This document shows, one piece after another, positions 31,513-40,759 of a stretch of DNA of 64,000 nucleotides (position 1 is its first letter; the number at the start of each line of letters is the position of its first letter). Position numbers and translations under genes: made by a program. The stretch is taken from the NCBI RefSeq assembly GCF_001742145.1, contig NZ_CP015749.1, forward strand, positions 4,650,001 to 4,714,000. The letters are read 5' to 3'. The DNA is from Pectobacterium parmentieri. Its GTDB lineage: Bacteria; Pseudomonadota; Gammaproteobacteria; Enterobacterales; Enterobacteriaceae. Below the pieces are notes generated by a model. That model was not told the DNA's origin and did no database searches. It saw only the letters and a list, made by a program, of their open reading frames with translations.

Positions 31513-32258
31513 CAGCGTTTCACCCCCCGGGAATAATGAGACTCAGCACGGCGCATAATCCAGCCGGAACAGATTGAGATAAGCAGATACAGCAGCGCGG
31601 CCGCCATGAAGAAATCAAACGGTTTACCGGTAGAACCGGCACCGGTTTGCGATTGCGTCATCAGCTCTGCGACACCAGTAACGGAAACCAGCGCAGAGGT
31701 TTTCAGCACCAGTTGCCACACGTTGCCGAGTGGGGGGATCGCGTGGCGCAACAGGAGCGGTATGATGATGCGGCGCAGACGCAATAGCGTTGGCATACCA
31801 CAAGCTTTGGCGGCCTCAATTTCCCCTTTGGAAACGGCGTAGAAGGCACCGCGGTAGACTTCCGTCTGCTGCGCACCGGAGGAAATGCCGACGGCGAGTA
31901 CCCCGGCGAGGAAACCCGGAAAGCCAAAGAACTCATTGCTGCCAAACAGTTTGGCGAGCAGGGTTAACGCCGAGCTGCCGCCGAAATAAAGTAGGTAGAT
32001 GATGAGTAGATCGGGGACGCCACGGATGAGTGTGGTGTAGCCATCGGCCAGATAGCGCACGGGGCGATTGCCGCAAATTTTGGACCAGGCTCCGATCGTG
32101 CCGATCACGGCCCCCAGCAGGAAGCCACCGATCGCCAGTGCGATCGTCATTCCTGCCCCAATCAGTAATAATTTTCCCCAGCCGTGTTCACCAAAACTGA
32201 TGAGCTGCCAGAAACTAATGTTTTCCACAAGTGACTCCAAACTGCCTGTTTTTGGCAA
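31512..32258 (-). CDS. polar amino acid ABC permease (HisQ-like)
   Basis: A 248-residue permease of the HisQM family, probably forming a heterodimer with the next gene product. It shows LLIGAGMTIALAIGGFLLG, TLIRGVPDLLIIYLLYFG and the EAA loop EIEAAKACGMPTLLRLRRIIIPLLLRHAIPP. It is the first gene of the operon; its stop codon shares one base with the next start. Confidence 0.93.
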   Translation of the reverse strand: MPKTGSLESLVENISFWQLISFGEHGWGKLLLIGAGMTIALAIGGFLLGAVIGTIGAWSKICGNRPVRYLADGYTTLIRGVPDLLIIYLLYFGGSSALTLLAKLFGSNEFFGFPGFLAGVLAVGISSGAQQTEVYRGAFYAVSKGEIEAAKACGMPTLLRLRRIIIPLLLRHAIPPLGNVWQLVLKTSALVSVTGVAELMTQSQTGAGSTGKPFDFFMAAALLYLLISICSGWIMRRAESHYSRGVKR

Positions 32259-32765
32259 ATTTTATTCTTAGCAAATAGTGTTCTTAGCAAGTTTTGTTAG
32301 TAGTAAAAAATGGCTCCGTTACACAGAACTGTGTTTGTGATGAGAGGGTTACACACTCTGTTTAGGAACGAGAGCAGCAATGCGTAATGGCACTGACTCG
32401 ATGATGTACTCATTCTATGGAGTACGAATTCGATGAAACACGATGGTTTGACGATGAAATCGGTTCGATAAGAACGATTCAGAAGTCGTGCCGCGAATCT
32501 ATTAGAAAACTAAGCAATACTCGGGCCACGTTTCATGTAGACGATAATTGATTATTTATTCACATAGCCTGCTTATTAATTAGTTTTGTTTTAGTCAAAA
32601 TAAGACAGATATGGCCTGTGGTAAAGCATTAAAGTGATATTTTGTAAGGGGGGATGTTAAAAATAGTGCATTATTATGCTATTTGGTGGGGCGTTGCATT
32701 ATGATGGTGCAGTAACCGCTATCCGGCAGGACGGATAGCGGGTGAGTGGGAGGGTGAGAAGAAGA
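32259..32765. other. intergenic region between cysG end and importer operon start
   Basis: About 507 bases, AT-rich (especially 32500-32700), expected to hold the promoter of the minus-strand importer operon near 32260-32400. No open frame of note and no operator I can name. A strong hairpin near the cysG side is listed separately. Confidence 0.4.
32716..32741 (-). terminator. hairpin downstream of cysG
   Basis: CCGCTATCCG and CGGATAGCGG form a perfect 10-base stem with a six-base loop, 25 bases after the cysG stop. The following sequence is poor in T, so it may be a weak intrinsic terminator or a 3' stabilising hairpin. Confidence 0.6.
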
Positions 32766-34145
32766 TTATGCTGTCTGGTCTGAAAACCAGCTCAATTTTT
32801 CCCGTAGTCCGACAACGTTGCCGATGATGATCAAACTCGGGCTGCTTGCCTGTTGGGCTAATTCACTCAACTGTGAGAGCTGTCCACTCAGAACGCGCTG
32901 CTTGGTTGACGTGCCGTTTTCGATAATGGCGACAGGCACGGTTTCCGGCAGTTGCTGCTCGATGAGATTATTTTGAATGTGTTCAGCCTGCTGAAGCCCC
33001 ATGTAAAACACCAGCGTTTGTTTTTCTGCTGCGAGGCTTGACCAGTCAAGATCGGTGTCATGTTTGACGTGCCCGGTGATCAGTCTGACACCCTGCGAGT
33101 GATCGCGATGGGTGAGTGGGATCCCGCTGTAGGCTGAGCAGCCTGACGCAGCAGTAATACCGGGAACGACAGAGAACGGTACGCCAGCCTGTTGCAGGTA
33201 CTCCAATTCTTCAGCACCACGGCCGAAGATAAACGGGTCGCCACCTTTTAGTCTGACGACCCGATGGCCAGCGCGTGCCTTTTCTTCCAGCAACTGATTG
33301 ATTTGATCTTGAGGAACGCAGTGATAGCCAGACGTTTTGCCGACGAAGATGCGCTCGGCATCACGGCGTGACAGATTGAGAATCTCTTTCGATACCAGCC
33401 GATCGTAAACGACGATGTCAGCCTGCTGTAGGTGTTGTAGGCCTTTCAACGTCAGTAACCCGGCATCGCCCGGTCCTGCGCCGACCAACGTGACTTCCCC
33501 CCGGTCATCCAGTGGGGCGGAGAACAGCAGCTCCGTCAGTTGTTGAACGCGTTCGCTGTCTTCGCTGTCCAGCGCCTGTGCTAGCCTATCGTGTACAAAG
33601 AGTTTTTCCCAGAAGCGACGGCGTGCGCTCATTTTGCAGAAACGGTTTTTTACCCGACCGCGTAATTCACCGGCGAATGCTGCCAGTTTACCGAGATTTT
33701 GCGGCAGAATACTTTCCAGTTTTTCCCGCAGTAGCCGAGCTAATACCGGAGCTGCGCCGCCGGAAGATACGGCAACCATCAGCGGTGAACGGTCGATGAT
33801 TGACGGCATAATGAAGCTGGCACGTTCTGGTGAATCGACCACATTGCAGAAAATCCGACGCTCGCTGGCGCTGGCATAAACGTGATTATTGACGTCCTGA
33901 TCGTCTGTAGCGGCAATCACCAGCCACACCTCGTTCAGCAAGGTGGGATCGAAAGTGCCGTGTACCAGCGTTACTTGGGCATCCTGCTCCCATGCCTGAA
34001 ATTGATCGTTAAAATCGAGAGCATTGACGGTAATGACTGCGCCAGCATCCAGCAATAGCCGGGCTTTGCGCTCGGCTATTTCACCGCCTCCTACCAACAG
34101 ACAAGGTTTATCGTGCAACTGACAGAATATCGGTAGGTAATCCAT
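32766..34145 (-). CDS. cysG: CysG siroheme synthase
   Basis: A 459-residue trifunctional enzyme that makes siroheme, the cofactor of NirB and CysI, from uroporphyrinogen III. The N-terminal part is the dehydrogenase/ferrochelatase ([39 protein letters not shown]). The C-terminal part is the SAM-dependent methyltransferase ([59 protein letters not shown]). E. coli CysG has 457 residues. It lies just after nirD, ensuring cofactor supply. Confidence 0.97.
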   Translation of the reverse strand: MDYLPIFCQLHDKPCLLVGGGEIAERKARLLLDAGAVITVNALDFNDQFQAWEQDAQVTLVHGTFDPTLLNEVWLVIAATDDQDVNNHVYASASERRIFCNVVDSPERASFIMPSIIDRSPLMVAVSSGGAAPVLARLLREKLESILPQNLGKLAAFAGELRGRVKNRFCKMSARRRFWEKLFVHDRLAQALDSEDSERVQQLTELLFSAPLDDRGEVTLVGAGPGDAGLLTLKGLQHLQQADIVVYDRLVSKEILNLSRRDAERIFVGKTSGYHCVPQDQINQLLEEKARAGHRVVRLKGGDPFIFGRGAEELEYLQQAGVPFSVVPGITAASGCSAYSGIPLTHRDHSQGVRLITGHVKHDTDLDWSSLAAEKQTLVFYMGLQQAEHIQNNLIEQQLPETVPVAIIENGTSTKQRVLSGQLSQLSELAQQASSPSLIIIGNVVGLREKLSWFSDQTA

Positions 34146-34175
34146 GCAACGCCTCTTGAAGACTCAGATAGTGGT

Positions 34176-34197
34176 GTGCCCTGCTGTCGCAGGGCAC
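34176..34197 (-). other. perfect hairpin in the nirD-cysG gap
   Basis: GTGCCCTGC and GCAGGGCAC are complementary over nine bases with a four-base loop, with no T-run behind. It sits between nirD and cysG, where nirC is found in E. coli, and may stabilise or process the operon mRNA. Confidence 0.6.
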
Positions 34198-34208
34198 CGG
34201 CCATGTCA

Positions 34209-34577
34209 TTACGGTAATGGTCGGCTATTATCAACCGCTACGTTACTGTTTGCGATGGATATTTGCACATTACCGTTTGTTACCTGAGTATCATAAGCTG
34301 CAACAGAATAGGCATCATCTTCCAGGCAGAAGCCGTCATAAAGGCGGAAATGCTGTTTTTTCAATGGGCTTGCGACCCAAAGCTCGTCCTGATGTTCAGC
34401 CACTATCCCACGGCTTAACACACTCGCTTGGGCGAACGGATCGATATTGCTGATGGCGTAAATCTGCTCATCGTTACGTGGCCGGAACACGGCGATCTGC
34501 TGCTGTTCAACCAGCGCACAAACACCGGTGCCGGGTAGGATGTCGTCTAACTTACATACGGTAGTCCACTGGCTCAT
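34209..34577 (-). CDS. nirD: NirD nitrite reductase small subunit
   Basis: A 122-residue Rieske-like small subunit of the cytoplasmic NADH-dependent nitrite reductase, without the usual iron-sulphur ligands. It is highly similar to E. coli NirD (CKLDDILPGTGVCALVE, YAISNIDPFAQASVLSRGIVAEHQ, ELWVASPLKKQHFRL), but carries about 14 extra residues at the C-terminus rich in Asn and Ser (NVQISIANSNVAVDNSRPLP). It begins inside the end of nirB (four-base overlap). Confidence 0.96.
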   Translation of the reverse strand: MSQWTTVCKLDDILPGTGVCALVEQQQIAVFRPRNDEQIYAISNIDPFAQASVLSRGIVAEHQDELWVASPLKKQHFRLYDGFCLEDDAYSVAAYDTQVTNGNVQISIANSNVAVDNSRPLP

Positions 34578-37126
34578 GCGTTTTCCCCTTCCAGCTCAAT
34601 CTGTTTCACCGGAATACGCTCAGCAGGACGCGCCGGACGGTGTTGTTGACGTTCACCCACCATTTGTACGTTCGGGTCACGTTCTGGGCTGTTAATAAAG
34701 TGGGCAAAACGTTTCTGTGCTTCCGGAGATTCCAGCGTGGCCTGCCATTCGCAGACGTAGCCTGCTCGCAGGTGTGTGATATCGGCTTCAAGCTGATCGT
34801 TAATGCCCAGTTTGTCTTTCACAATCACATTGCGCAGGTAGTCGATACCGCCTTCGAGATTATCCAGCCAGACGGAGGTACGCTGGAGCTTATCGGCCGT
34901 GCGGATGTAGAACATCATGAAACGATCCAGATAGCGGACTACCGTTTCGCGGTCTAAGTCGGCTGCCAGCAGGTCAGCGTGGCGCGGCTTCATCCCGCCG
35001 TTGCCGCAGACATAGAGGTTCCAGCCTTTTTCGGTGGCGATGATCCCCACGTCTTTACCCTGTGCTTCTGCACATTCCCGCGTGCAGCCGGAGACGCCAA
35101 ATTTCATTTTGTGTGGGGTGCGGATGCCTTTGTAGCGGTTTTCCAGTTCGACGCCAAACCCTACGCTGTCACCAACGCCAAAACGGCACCAGGTGCTACC
35201 GACGCAGGTTTTTGCCATACGCAACGCCTTGGCGTAGGCGTGGCCTGTTTCAAATCCGGCTTCGATGAGCTGAGCCCATACGTCAGGCAGGTCGTCTTTT
35301 TGTACGCCAAATAACGCCATGCGCTGAGAGCCGGTCATCTTGGTGTACAGGTTGTATTGCTTCGCGATGCGACCAATGGCGATCAGGCCATCCGGCGTGA
35401 TTTCCCCGCCTGCGGAGCGGGGGATCACGGAGTAGGTGCCGTCTTTCTGGATATTGCCGAGGAAATTGTCGTTAGAATCCTGCAACGGCGTGTGCTGCGG
35501 TTTGAGCACGTACTCGTTCCAGCAGGAAGCCAGCAGGGACGCAACGGTCGGTTTACAGACCTCACAGCCGTAGCCTGAACCGTGTTTCTCCAGCAGTTGA
35601 TCGAACGTTTTGATTTTTTCGATTTGGATCAGGTGGTACAACTCCTGACGCGAATAGGCGAAGTGTTCACACAGGTGATTATTGACTTCGATCCCCTGTT
35701 TGCTGAGTTCCGCGTTCAACACCTGCGTAAGCAGCGGGATACAGCCGCCGCAGCCCGTACCGGCTTTAGTGGTTTCCTTAAGCGCCGCGACGGTATGGCA
35801 GCCGCCGTTAATCGCTTTGATGATGTCGCCTTTGGACACGTCGAAGCAGGAGCAGATTTGCGCACTTTCTGGCAGTGCATCGACACCCAGCGTCGGTTTC
35901 GCACTGCCAGCGGACGCAGGAAGAATCAGCGCTTCAGGAGAATCCGGCAGCGGGATTTTGTTCAGCATGAATTGCAGCAGGTTACCGTAATCCCGCGTGT
36001 CGCCGACCAGCACAGCTCCGAGCAGCGTTTTATTGTCGGCGCTGACGATCAGTCGTTTGTAGGTTTCTTTATTTTCATCCAGCCACATGTAGCTGCGAGA
36101 GCCTGGCGTATGGCCGTGTGCGTCGCCAATCCCACCGACATCGACACCCATCAGTTTGAGCTTGGCGCTCATATCGGCGCCTTGGAAGCGGTTCTCATGT
36201 CCTAACAGATGGTCGACGGTAACCTGTGCCATTTTGTAGCCGGGCGCAACCAGACCAAACGGTCTGCCCTGCCAAGCGGCACATTCGCCGATAGCGTAGA
36301 CGTCAGGGTCGGAAGTTTGGCACCAGTCGTTAATCGCGATACCGCCGCGTGGGCCAATTTCCAGCGCACACTGACGTGCCAATTTGTCTTGTGCGCGGAT
36401 ACCGGTAGAGAACACGATGAAGTCGACTTCCAGCGTGCTGCCGTCGGCAAACACCATCGTCTTGCGGCTTTCCAGACCAGAATGTTGGATCGCCTGCGTA
36501 TTCTTGCTGGTATGCACACGCACACCCATGTTTTCAATCTTGCGTTGCAGCAGGGTGCCACCCTGTGCATCTAACTGTTCGGCCATGAGCACGGGGGCGA
36601 ACTCAATGACGTGTGTTTCCACGCCAAGGTGTTTCAGCGCGCCAGCCGCTTCTAGACCTAATAGCCCCCCGCCGATCACCGCGCCGCGCTTGCTACGGCG
36701 TGCGCAGTTTTCGATGGCGTTCAGATCTTCAATGGTGCGGTAGACGAAACAGTCTTGCCCGTTTGATCCTTTGATTGAAGGAATCCAGGGGTAGGAGCCG
36801 GTTGCCATGATGAGCTTATCGTAATACACGGTACGGCCGGAATTAGAGTGAATGGCTTTTTCACTGCGGTTGATGGTGATGGCGCGTTCACCGAGCAGGA
36901 CGTTAACGCCATTTTTTTCGTAATAACCTTCGCGTACTAAAGAAAGTTCTTCTACCGTATGGTGAGCGAAGTAAGAAGAGAGGTGGACACGATCGTAGGC
37001 AACGCGGGGTTCTTCACAAAAAACGGTAATCTCGTAGGTGGACGTTGGGGCCTTATCCAGCAACTCTTCGATAAAACGGTGGCCAACCATCCCGTTACCG
37101 ATAACAGCGAGTCTGACTTTGTTCAT
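34574..37126 (-). CDS. nirB: NirB NADH-dependent nitrite reductase large subunit
   Basis: An 850-residue cytoplasmic enzyme reducing nitrite to ammonium during anaerobic growth (E. coli 847). In order: FAD-binding domain (LAVIGNGMVGHRFIEEL), NAD domain (AVIGGGLLGLEAAGAL), BFD-like [2Fe-2S] region (ICSCFDVSKGDI, GTGCGGCIP), and the siroheme/[4Fe-4S] half-domains with TCVGSTWCRFGVG (C-x5-C) and SGCTRECAEAQGKDVG (C-x3-C). Expression should be anaerobic and nitrate/nitrite-induced, given the FNR and NarL/P sites upstream. Confidence 0.98.
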   Translation of the reverse strand: MNKVRLAVIGNGMVGHRFIEELLDKAPTSTYEITVFCEEPRVAYDRVHLSSYFAHHTVEELSLVREGYYEKNGVNVLLGERAITINRSEKAIHSNSGRTVYYDKLIMATGSYPWIPSIKGSNGQDCFVYRTIEDLNAIENCARRSKRGAVIGGGLLGLEAAGALKHLGVETHVIEFAPVLMAEQLDAQGGTLLQRKIENMGVRVHTSKNTQAIQHSGLESRKTMVFADGSTLEVDFIVFSTGIRAQDKLARQCALEIGPRGGIAINDWCQTSDPDVYAIGECAAWQGRPFGLVAPGYKMAQVTVDHLLGHENRFQGADMSAKLKLMGVDVGGIGDAHGHTPGSRSYMWLDENKETYKRLIVSADNKTLLGAVLVGDTRDYGNLLQFMLNKIPLPDSPEALILPASAGSAKPTLGVDALPESAQICSCFDVSKGDIIKAINGGCHTVAALKETTKAGTGCGGCIPLLTQVLNAELSKQGIEVNNHLCEHFAYSRQELYHLIQIEKIKTFDQLLEKHGSGYGCEVCKPTVASLLASCWNEYVLKPQHTPLQDSNDNFLGNIQKDGTYSVIPRSAGGEITPDGLIAIGRIAKQYNLYTKMTGSQRMALFGVQKDDLPDVWAQLIEAGFETGHAYAKALRMAKTCVGSTWCRFGVGDSVGFGVELENRYKGIRTPHKMKFGVSGCTRECAEAQGKDVGIIATEKGWNLYVCGNGGMKPRHADLLAADLDRETVVRYLDRFMMFYIRTADKLQRTSVWLDNLEGGIDYLRNVIVKDKLGINDQLEADITHLRAGYVCEWQATLESPEAQKRFAHFINSPERDPNVQMVGERQQHRPARPAERIPVKQIELEGENA

Positions 37127-37156
37127 TTTTGCCTCAAAATTGCTTCTTCTGAGGTT

Positions 37157-37197
37157 ACCTTATCGCGCTACAAAGGCCGCTTATTGATGTACATCAA
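37157..37197 (-). promoter_or_regulatory. nirB promoter with FNR site
   Basis: On the minus strand a perfect FNR box TTGATGTACATCAA (37184-37197) is followed by AATAAGCGGCC and a -10-like TAAGGT (37157-37162). Arrangement and even much of the spacer match the E. coli nirB promoter, placing the FNR centre near -41.5. Confidence 0.9.
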
Positions 37198-37210
37198 GTT
37201 GTCTTTTATA

Positions 37211-37226
37211 TACTTCTTTGTGGGTA
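37211..37226 (-). promoter_or_regulatory. putative NarL/NarP 7-2-7 site of nirB
   Basis: TACTTCT-TT-GTGGGTA is an inverted pair of NarL heptamers spaced by two bases; one heptamer fits TACYNMT fully, the other with one mismatch. Its centre lies about 28 bases upstream of the FNR centre, near -69.5, as in E. coli nirB. Confidence 0.65.
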
Positions 37227-37762
37227 TCTTGATGATTTTACTTAATTTTTATTAAGTGTTGGTTTTCATTGGAGTTTTTGGGATGGGTAAAAATGAGATC
37301 TATAGCACGCTTTTGGTCAGAAGCCGACTGATTAGCGGCCAATCCGCTATCAGGGTAATCGTCCCTCTCATCAATCATTCACGTTCCTGAAGGCGTAAAA
37401 ATAAAACTAAGGGATTATCCATTCATTTAGTAAGGATATGGAATTTTCTGGTGATAGTGCTCACAGCTTTATGTGCAAATGCACAGTTATCCGCGACATA
37501 ATTTCTTCATATGAAAGAAATTGCCTAATGACTAACGGCGTAACAACCTTAATAATTAAAAATAAAACGCTATTTTTTTTTAATTAACACGTGATTTCTT
37601 TTTGTGACGCCGATCGACTTATAAGGTCGTACCAGAAAGCGTTATGCGTTTTTTATCTACTAGTCCCAGCACAGGCAGTGAAGTGATTCTTTAATTATTT
37701 ATACGGCTTACATTCGCAAATCTTTTACATGAGTTGTGTTAAACATCAAAGCAGGTAAAAAC
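37227..37762. other. nirB to dehydratase-cassette intergenic region
   Basis: About 535 AT-rich bases that must hold the promoter of the plus-strand enolase-superfamily/ABC operon. One imperfect palindrome, CGACTTATAAGGTCG at 37615-37629, could be an operator of an unknown regulator. No regulator gene is adjacent. No open frame of note. Confidence 0.4.
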
Positions 37763-38917
37763 GTGAAAATAGAATCAATTGATGTCACCGTCTTCACTTA
37801 TCCCACACGTCGGGTTTCCGATAGTGCGGGCCATTCACACCCGGGAGCCGAGAATCAGGCCAAGATGGCGCTGTTGACCATCACGGCAGATGACGGCCAA
37901 AAAGGTTACGCTTTCGCTCCGCCGGAAGTGATTCGTCCCCATATCGTTAATGCGTTCTTCCGCAAAGTGCTGATTGGGCAGAATCCGTTCGATCGTGAGC
38001 GTCTCTGGCAGGATCTGGTGCATTGGCAACGCGGTAGCGCCAACCAACTGACCGATCGCGCGTTGTCGATTGTGGAATCTGCACTGTGGGATCTGCAAGG
38101 TCGCGTGCTGAACATGCCGGTGCATAAGCTGCTTGGCGGCTATCGTGAAAAAGTCCCTGCTTACGGCAGCACCATGTGTGGCGATGAGCTGGAAGGCGGT
38201 TTATCCACGCCAGAGGAATTTGGTCAGTTTGCCGAAAAGCTGGTGCAGCGTGGCTACAAAGCCATCAAATTGCATACTTGGATGCCGCCTGTCTCGTTCG
38301 CGCCCAGCCCGAAGATTGATGTAAAAGCCTGTGCGGCGGTGCGTGAAGCCGTTGGCCCGGATGTCTGCCTGATGCTGGATGGCTACCACTGGTATAGCCG
38401 CAGCGATGCGCTATATATCGGCCGTGAACTGCAAAAGCTCGATTTCACCTGGTTTGAAGAGCCAATGGAAGAACAGAGCATGGCATCCTACAGTTGGCTG
38501 ACCAAGAGCCTGGATATCGATGTCATCGGGCCGGAAAGCCTGTCGGGTAAATATTTCAGCCGTGCTGACTGGGTTAAAGAAGGCGCATGTGACATTTTAC
38601 GCGCGGGCGTGCAAGGCGTCGGTGGTCTCTGGCCGTGTCTGAAGGTTGCCAGTCTGGCGGAATCTTTCGGTATGGATTGCGAAATCCACGGTAACGGTGC
38701 GCCAAACCTCAACGTCGTGGGGGCAATTAAAAACTGCCGCTGGTATGAACGCGGGTTACTGCATCCTTTCCTCGATTACGATGAGCCTGCTGCTTACCTT
38801 AATTCGATTGTCGACCCGATGGATGACGAGGGCTTTGTGCATCTGCCGCAACGTCCGGGGCTGGGAGAGGATATTAATTTTGACTGGATTGAGGAGCATA
38901 CCCTAAGCAAAGAATAG
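37763..38917 (+). CDS. enolase-superfamily (mandelate racemase/muconate lactonising type) enzyme
   Basis: A 384-residue barrel enzyme of unknown substrate. N-terminal capping domain (IESIDVTVFTYPTRR, 1-120), then barrel. Metal ligands visible are Asp206 (LMLDGYHW), Glu232 (WFEEP) and Glu258 (IGPESLSGK). The second barrel strand carries K169-L-H171 (IKLHTW) rather than the common K-x-K, and His309 lies in EIHGNGAPN. Such residues fit an acid-sugar dehydratase or racemase of the mandelate racemase subgroup. I chose the GTG at 37763, behind GCAGG, over GTG 37736. It heads a five-gene peptide/opine-type ABC importer operon, so its substrate is probably what that importer brings in. Confidence 0.85.
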   Translation: MKIESIDVTVFTYPTRRVSDSAGHSHPGAENQAKMALLTITADDGQKGYAFAPPEVIRPHIVNAFFRKVLIGQNPFDRERLWQDLVHWQRGSANQLTDRALSIVESALWDLQGRVLNMPVHKLLGGYREKVPAYGSTMCGDELEGGLSTPEEFGQFAEKLVQRGYKAIKLHTWMPPVSFAPSPKIDVKACAAVREAVGPDVCLMLDGYHWYSRSDALYIGRELQKLDFTWFEEPMEEQSMASYSWLTKSLDIDVIGPESLSGKYFSRADWVKEGACDILRAGVQGVGGLWPCLKVASLAESFGMDCEIHGNGAPNLNVVGAIKNCRWYERGLLHPFLDYDEPAAYLNSIVDPMDDEGFVHLPQRPGLGEDINFDWIEEHTLSKE

Positions 38918-39013
38918 TTTTTTTGTATGAATAGTTTTTTGTTCGATCTGAAAGATAGCCTTACCTAAAAAATAAAAAGTTGTCGTCTTCCATGCTCCCA
39001 CACCTGGAGAATA

Positions 39014-40627
39014 ATGATGAAAGCACGAGCAATACTCCGTACCCTGCTGTTAGGTTCACTCTGCGTGGCCGCTACGCCGGCCATTCTATCGGCAAAAACC
39101 CCTGACGATCAGCTGATCGTGGGGATGAACATGAACAACATGCTCTCACTCGATCCGGCCGCTATGACCGGTAACGAAGTGGTGGGCATTATCGTCAACC
39201 TCTATGACTCGCTGGTGGTGCTCGACCCGGCTAACCTGAGCAACATCCTGCCTTCTCTGGCGAAAAGCTGGAGCGTCAGTGATGATGGTAAGGTCATTAC
39301 CTTCAATCTGGTGGATAACGCCAAATTCCATTCCGGTAACCCCGTAACGGCGCAAGACTTCGCCTGGTCGATGAAGCGTCTGCTTAACCTCAACATGGCT
39401 CAGGCCACGACGTGGAAATCCTACGGCTTCACCGCGGAAAACGTGGAGAAAATGATCCGTGCCAAAGATGCTCACACCGTTGAAATCGAACTGCCAAAAC
39501 CAAACGACCCCAAACTGGTGATCTACTCGCTGGCGACGCTGGGTAGCGGCTCGGTACTGGACAGTAAAACCGTCATGCAACATGAGAAAAACGGCGACTG
39601 GGGCAATGGCTGGCTAACCACCAATGAAGCCGGTTCTGGCCCGTTCAAGCTGGACGTGTGGCAGGCGAAAGACGTGCTGCGCATCAGCAAAGTTGAGAAT
39701 AACTGGCAGGGCGACGCGAAAATGCGGCGCGTGATTTTCCGCCATATGACCGAATCACAGGCGCTGCGTCTGATGATTGAAAAAGGCGACATTGACGTGG
39801 CCTCTGGGATGTCGGTGCCAGATATCAATGCGTTGAAACAAGACAAAGATGTTGTGGTTGATGAGGTGAAAAAAGGCACGCTGTACTACGTTGCAATGAG
39901 CCTGAAAAACGAATACTTCGCTAAACCGAAAGTGCGCGAAGCGGTTCGTTACCTGATTGATTACGATGGCGTCAATAAGACGGTGATGCCTGGCTACGGC
40001 TTCTATCATCAGCGCCCCATCCAAAAAGGGATGGATGCGACGTTGCCGGACCCTGGCTACAAGCTGGATGTGCCACGCGCTAAAGCGCTGTTGGCCGAAG
40101 CGGGCTACCCGAATGGATTTGAAACCACACTGCGTGTTCTTTCCGATCAGCCGTTCCTGAATCTGGCGACATCGGTACAGTCCACGCTGGCACAGGCGGG
40201 CATCAAAGCCAAAATCATCTCCGGCACTGGTAATCAGGTTTACGGCGCGATGCGCGATCGTAACTTCGATATGCTGGTTGGCCGCGGTGGTGGTGGCGTC
40301 GATCCGCATCCTCACTCCAGCCTGCGTTCTGTTGTCTATAACCCGGATAACAGCGACGAAGCCAAACTGACCAACTTCCAAGGCTGGCGCACCTCTTTCT
40401 ACGACAAACCCTTGAACGACATGATCGATCAGGCGTTGTTGGAGAAAGATCCTCAGAAACAGAAGCAGATGTATATCAACGTACAGAATCGCTATGAAGA
40501 ACTGTTCCCGGCCATTATTCCGGTGTCGCAGATGATCGATTCTGTGGTGTTGCGTAAGGACGTGAAAGGCTATGTGCCGCATCCGTCTTCCACGACGCAT
40601 CTGCGCGAGGTTTATAAGCAGCGCTAG
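39014..40627 (+). CDS. peptide/opine-type ABC binding protein (family 5)
   Basis: A 537-residue periplasmic solute-binding protein of the OppA/DppA (SBP_bac_5) family with a signal peptide (ILRTLLLGSLCVAATPAILSAK). Typical marks are VGMNMNNMLSLDPAAMTGNEV at the start of the mature chain, LAKSWSVSDDGKVITFNL, AQDFAWSMKRLL, and the C-terminal PAIIPVSQMIDSVVLRKDVKGY. The start has GGAG five bases before. First gene of the transport set, 96 bases after the enolase-superfamily gene. The family also binds sugars, opines and metal chelates, so the ligand is not certain. Confidence 0.92.
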   Translation: MMKARAILRTLLLGSLCVAATPAILSAKTPDDQLIVGMNMNNMLSLDPAAMTGNEVVGIIVNLYDSLVVLDPANLSNILPSLAKSWSVSDDGKVITFNLVDNAKFHSGNPVTAQDFAWSMKRLLNLNMAQATTWKSYGFTAENVEKMIRAKDAHTVEIELPKPNDPKLVIYSLATLGSGSVLDSKTVMQHEKNGDWGNGWLTTNEAGSGPFKLDVWQAKDVLRISKVENNWQGDAKMRRVIFRHMTESQALRLMIEKGDIDVASGMSVPDINALKQDKDVVVDEVKKGTLYYVAMSLKNEYFAKPKVREAVRYLIDYDGVNKTVMPGYGFYHQRPIQKGMDATLPDPGYKLDVPRAKALLAEAGYPNGFETTLRVLSDQPFLNLATSVQSTLAQAGIKAKIISGTGNQVYGAMRDRNFDMLVGRGGGGVDPHPHSSLRSVVYNPDNSDEAKLTNFQGWRTSFYDKPLNDMIDQALLEKDPQKQKQMYINVQNRYEELFPAIIPVSQMIDSVVLRKDVKGYVPHPSSTTHLREVYKQR

Positions 40628-40759
40628 TGTCCACACGTTAAATCGGATGATTAGCCGACACGTTCCCGGCTAATCATCCCGATCAGATACGCTAAAAAGA
40701 GATGACCGCGTGGGTGGTGATTTGCTGTCGCCGCTAACCGGGATATCAGGAGAAAGAAC

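Noticed and set aside
32331..32355. Possible CRP site (TGTGATGAGAGGGTTACACA) before the amino acid importer
   Set aside because: The two half-sites are too far apart (eight bases or more between TGTGA and the second half) to fit a CRP box.
39755..40636. 293-codon minus-strand frame opposite the binding protein gene
   Set aside because: Antisense shadow of a well supported family 5 binding protein; composition rich in Arg, His and Gln; no known domain.
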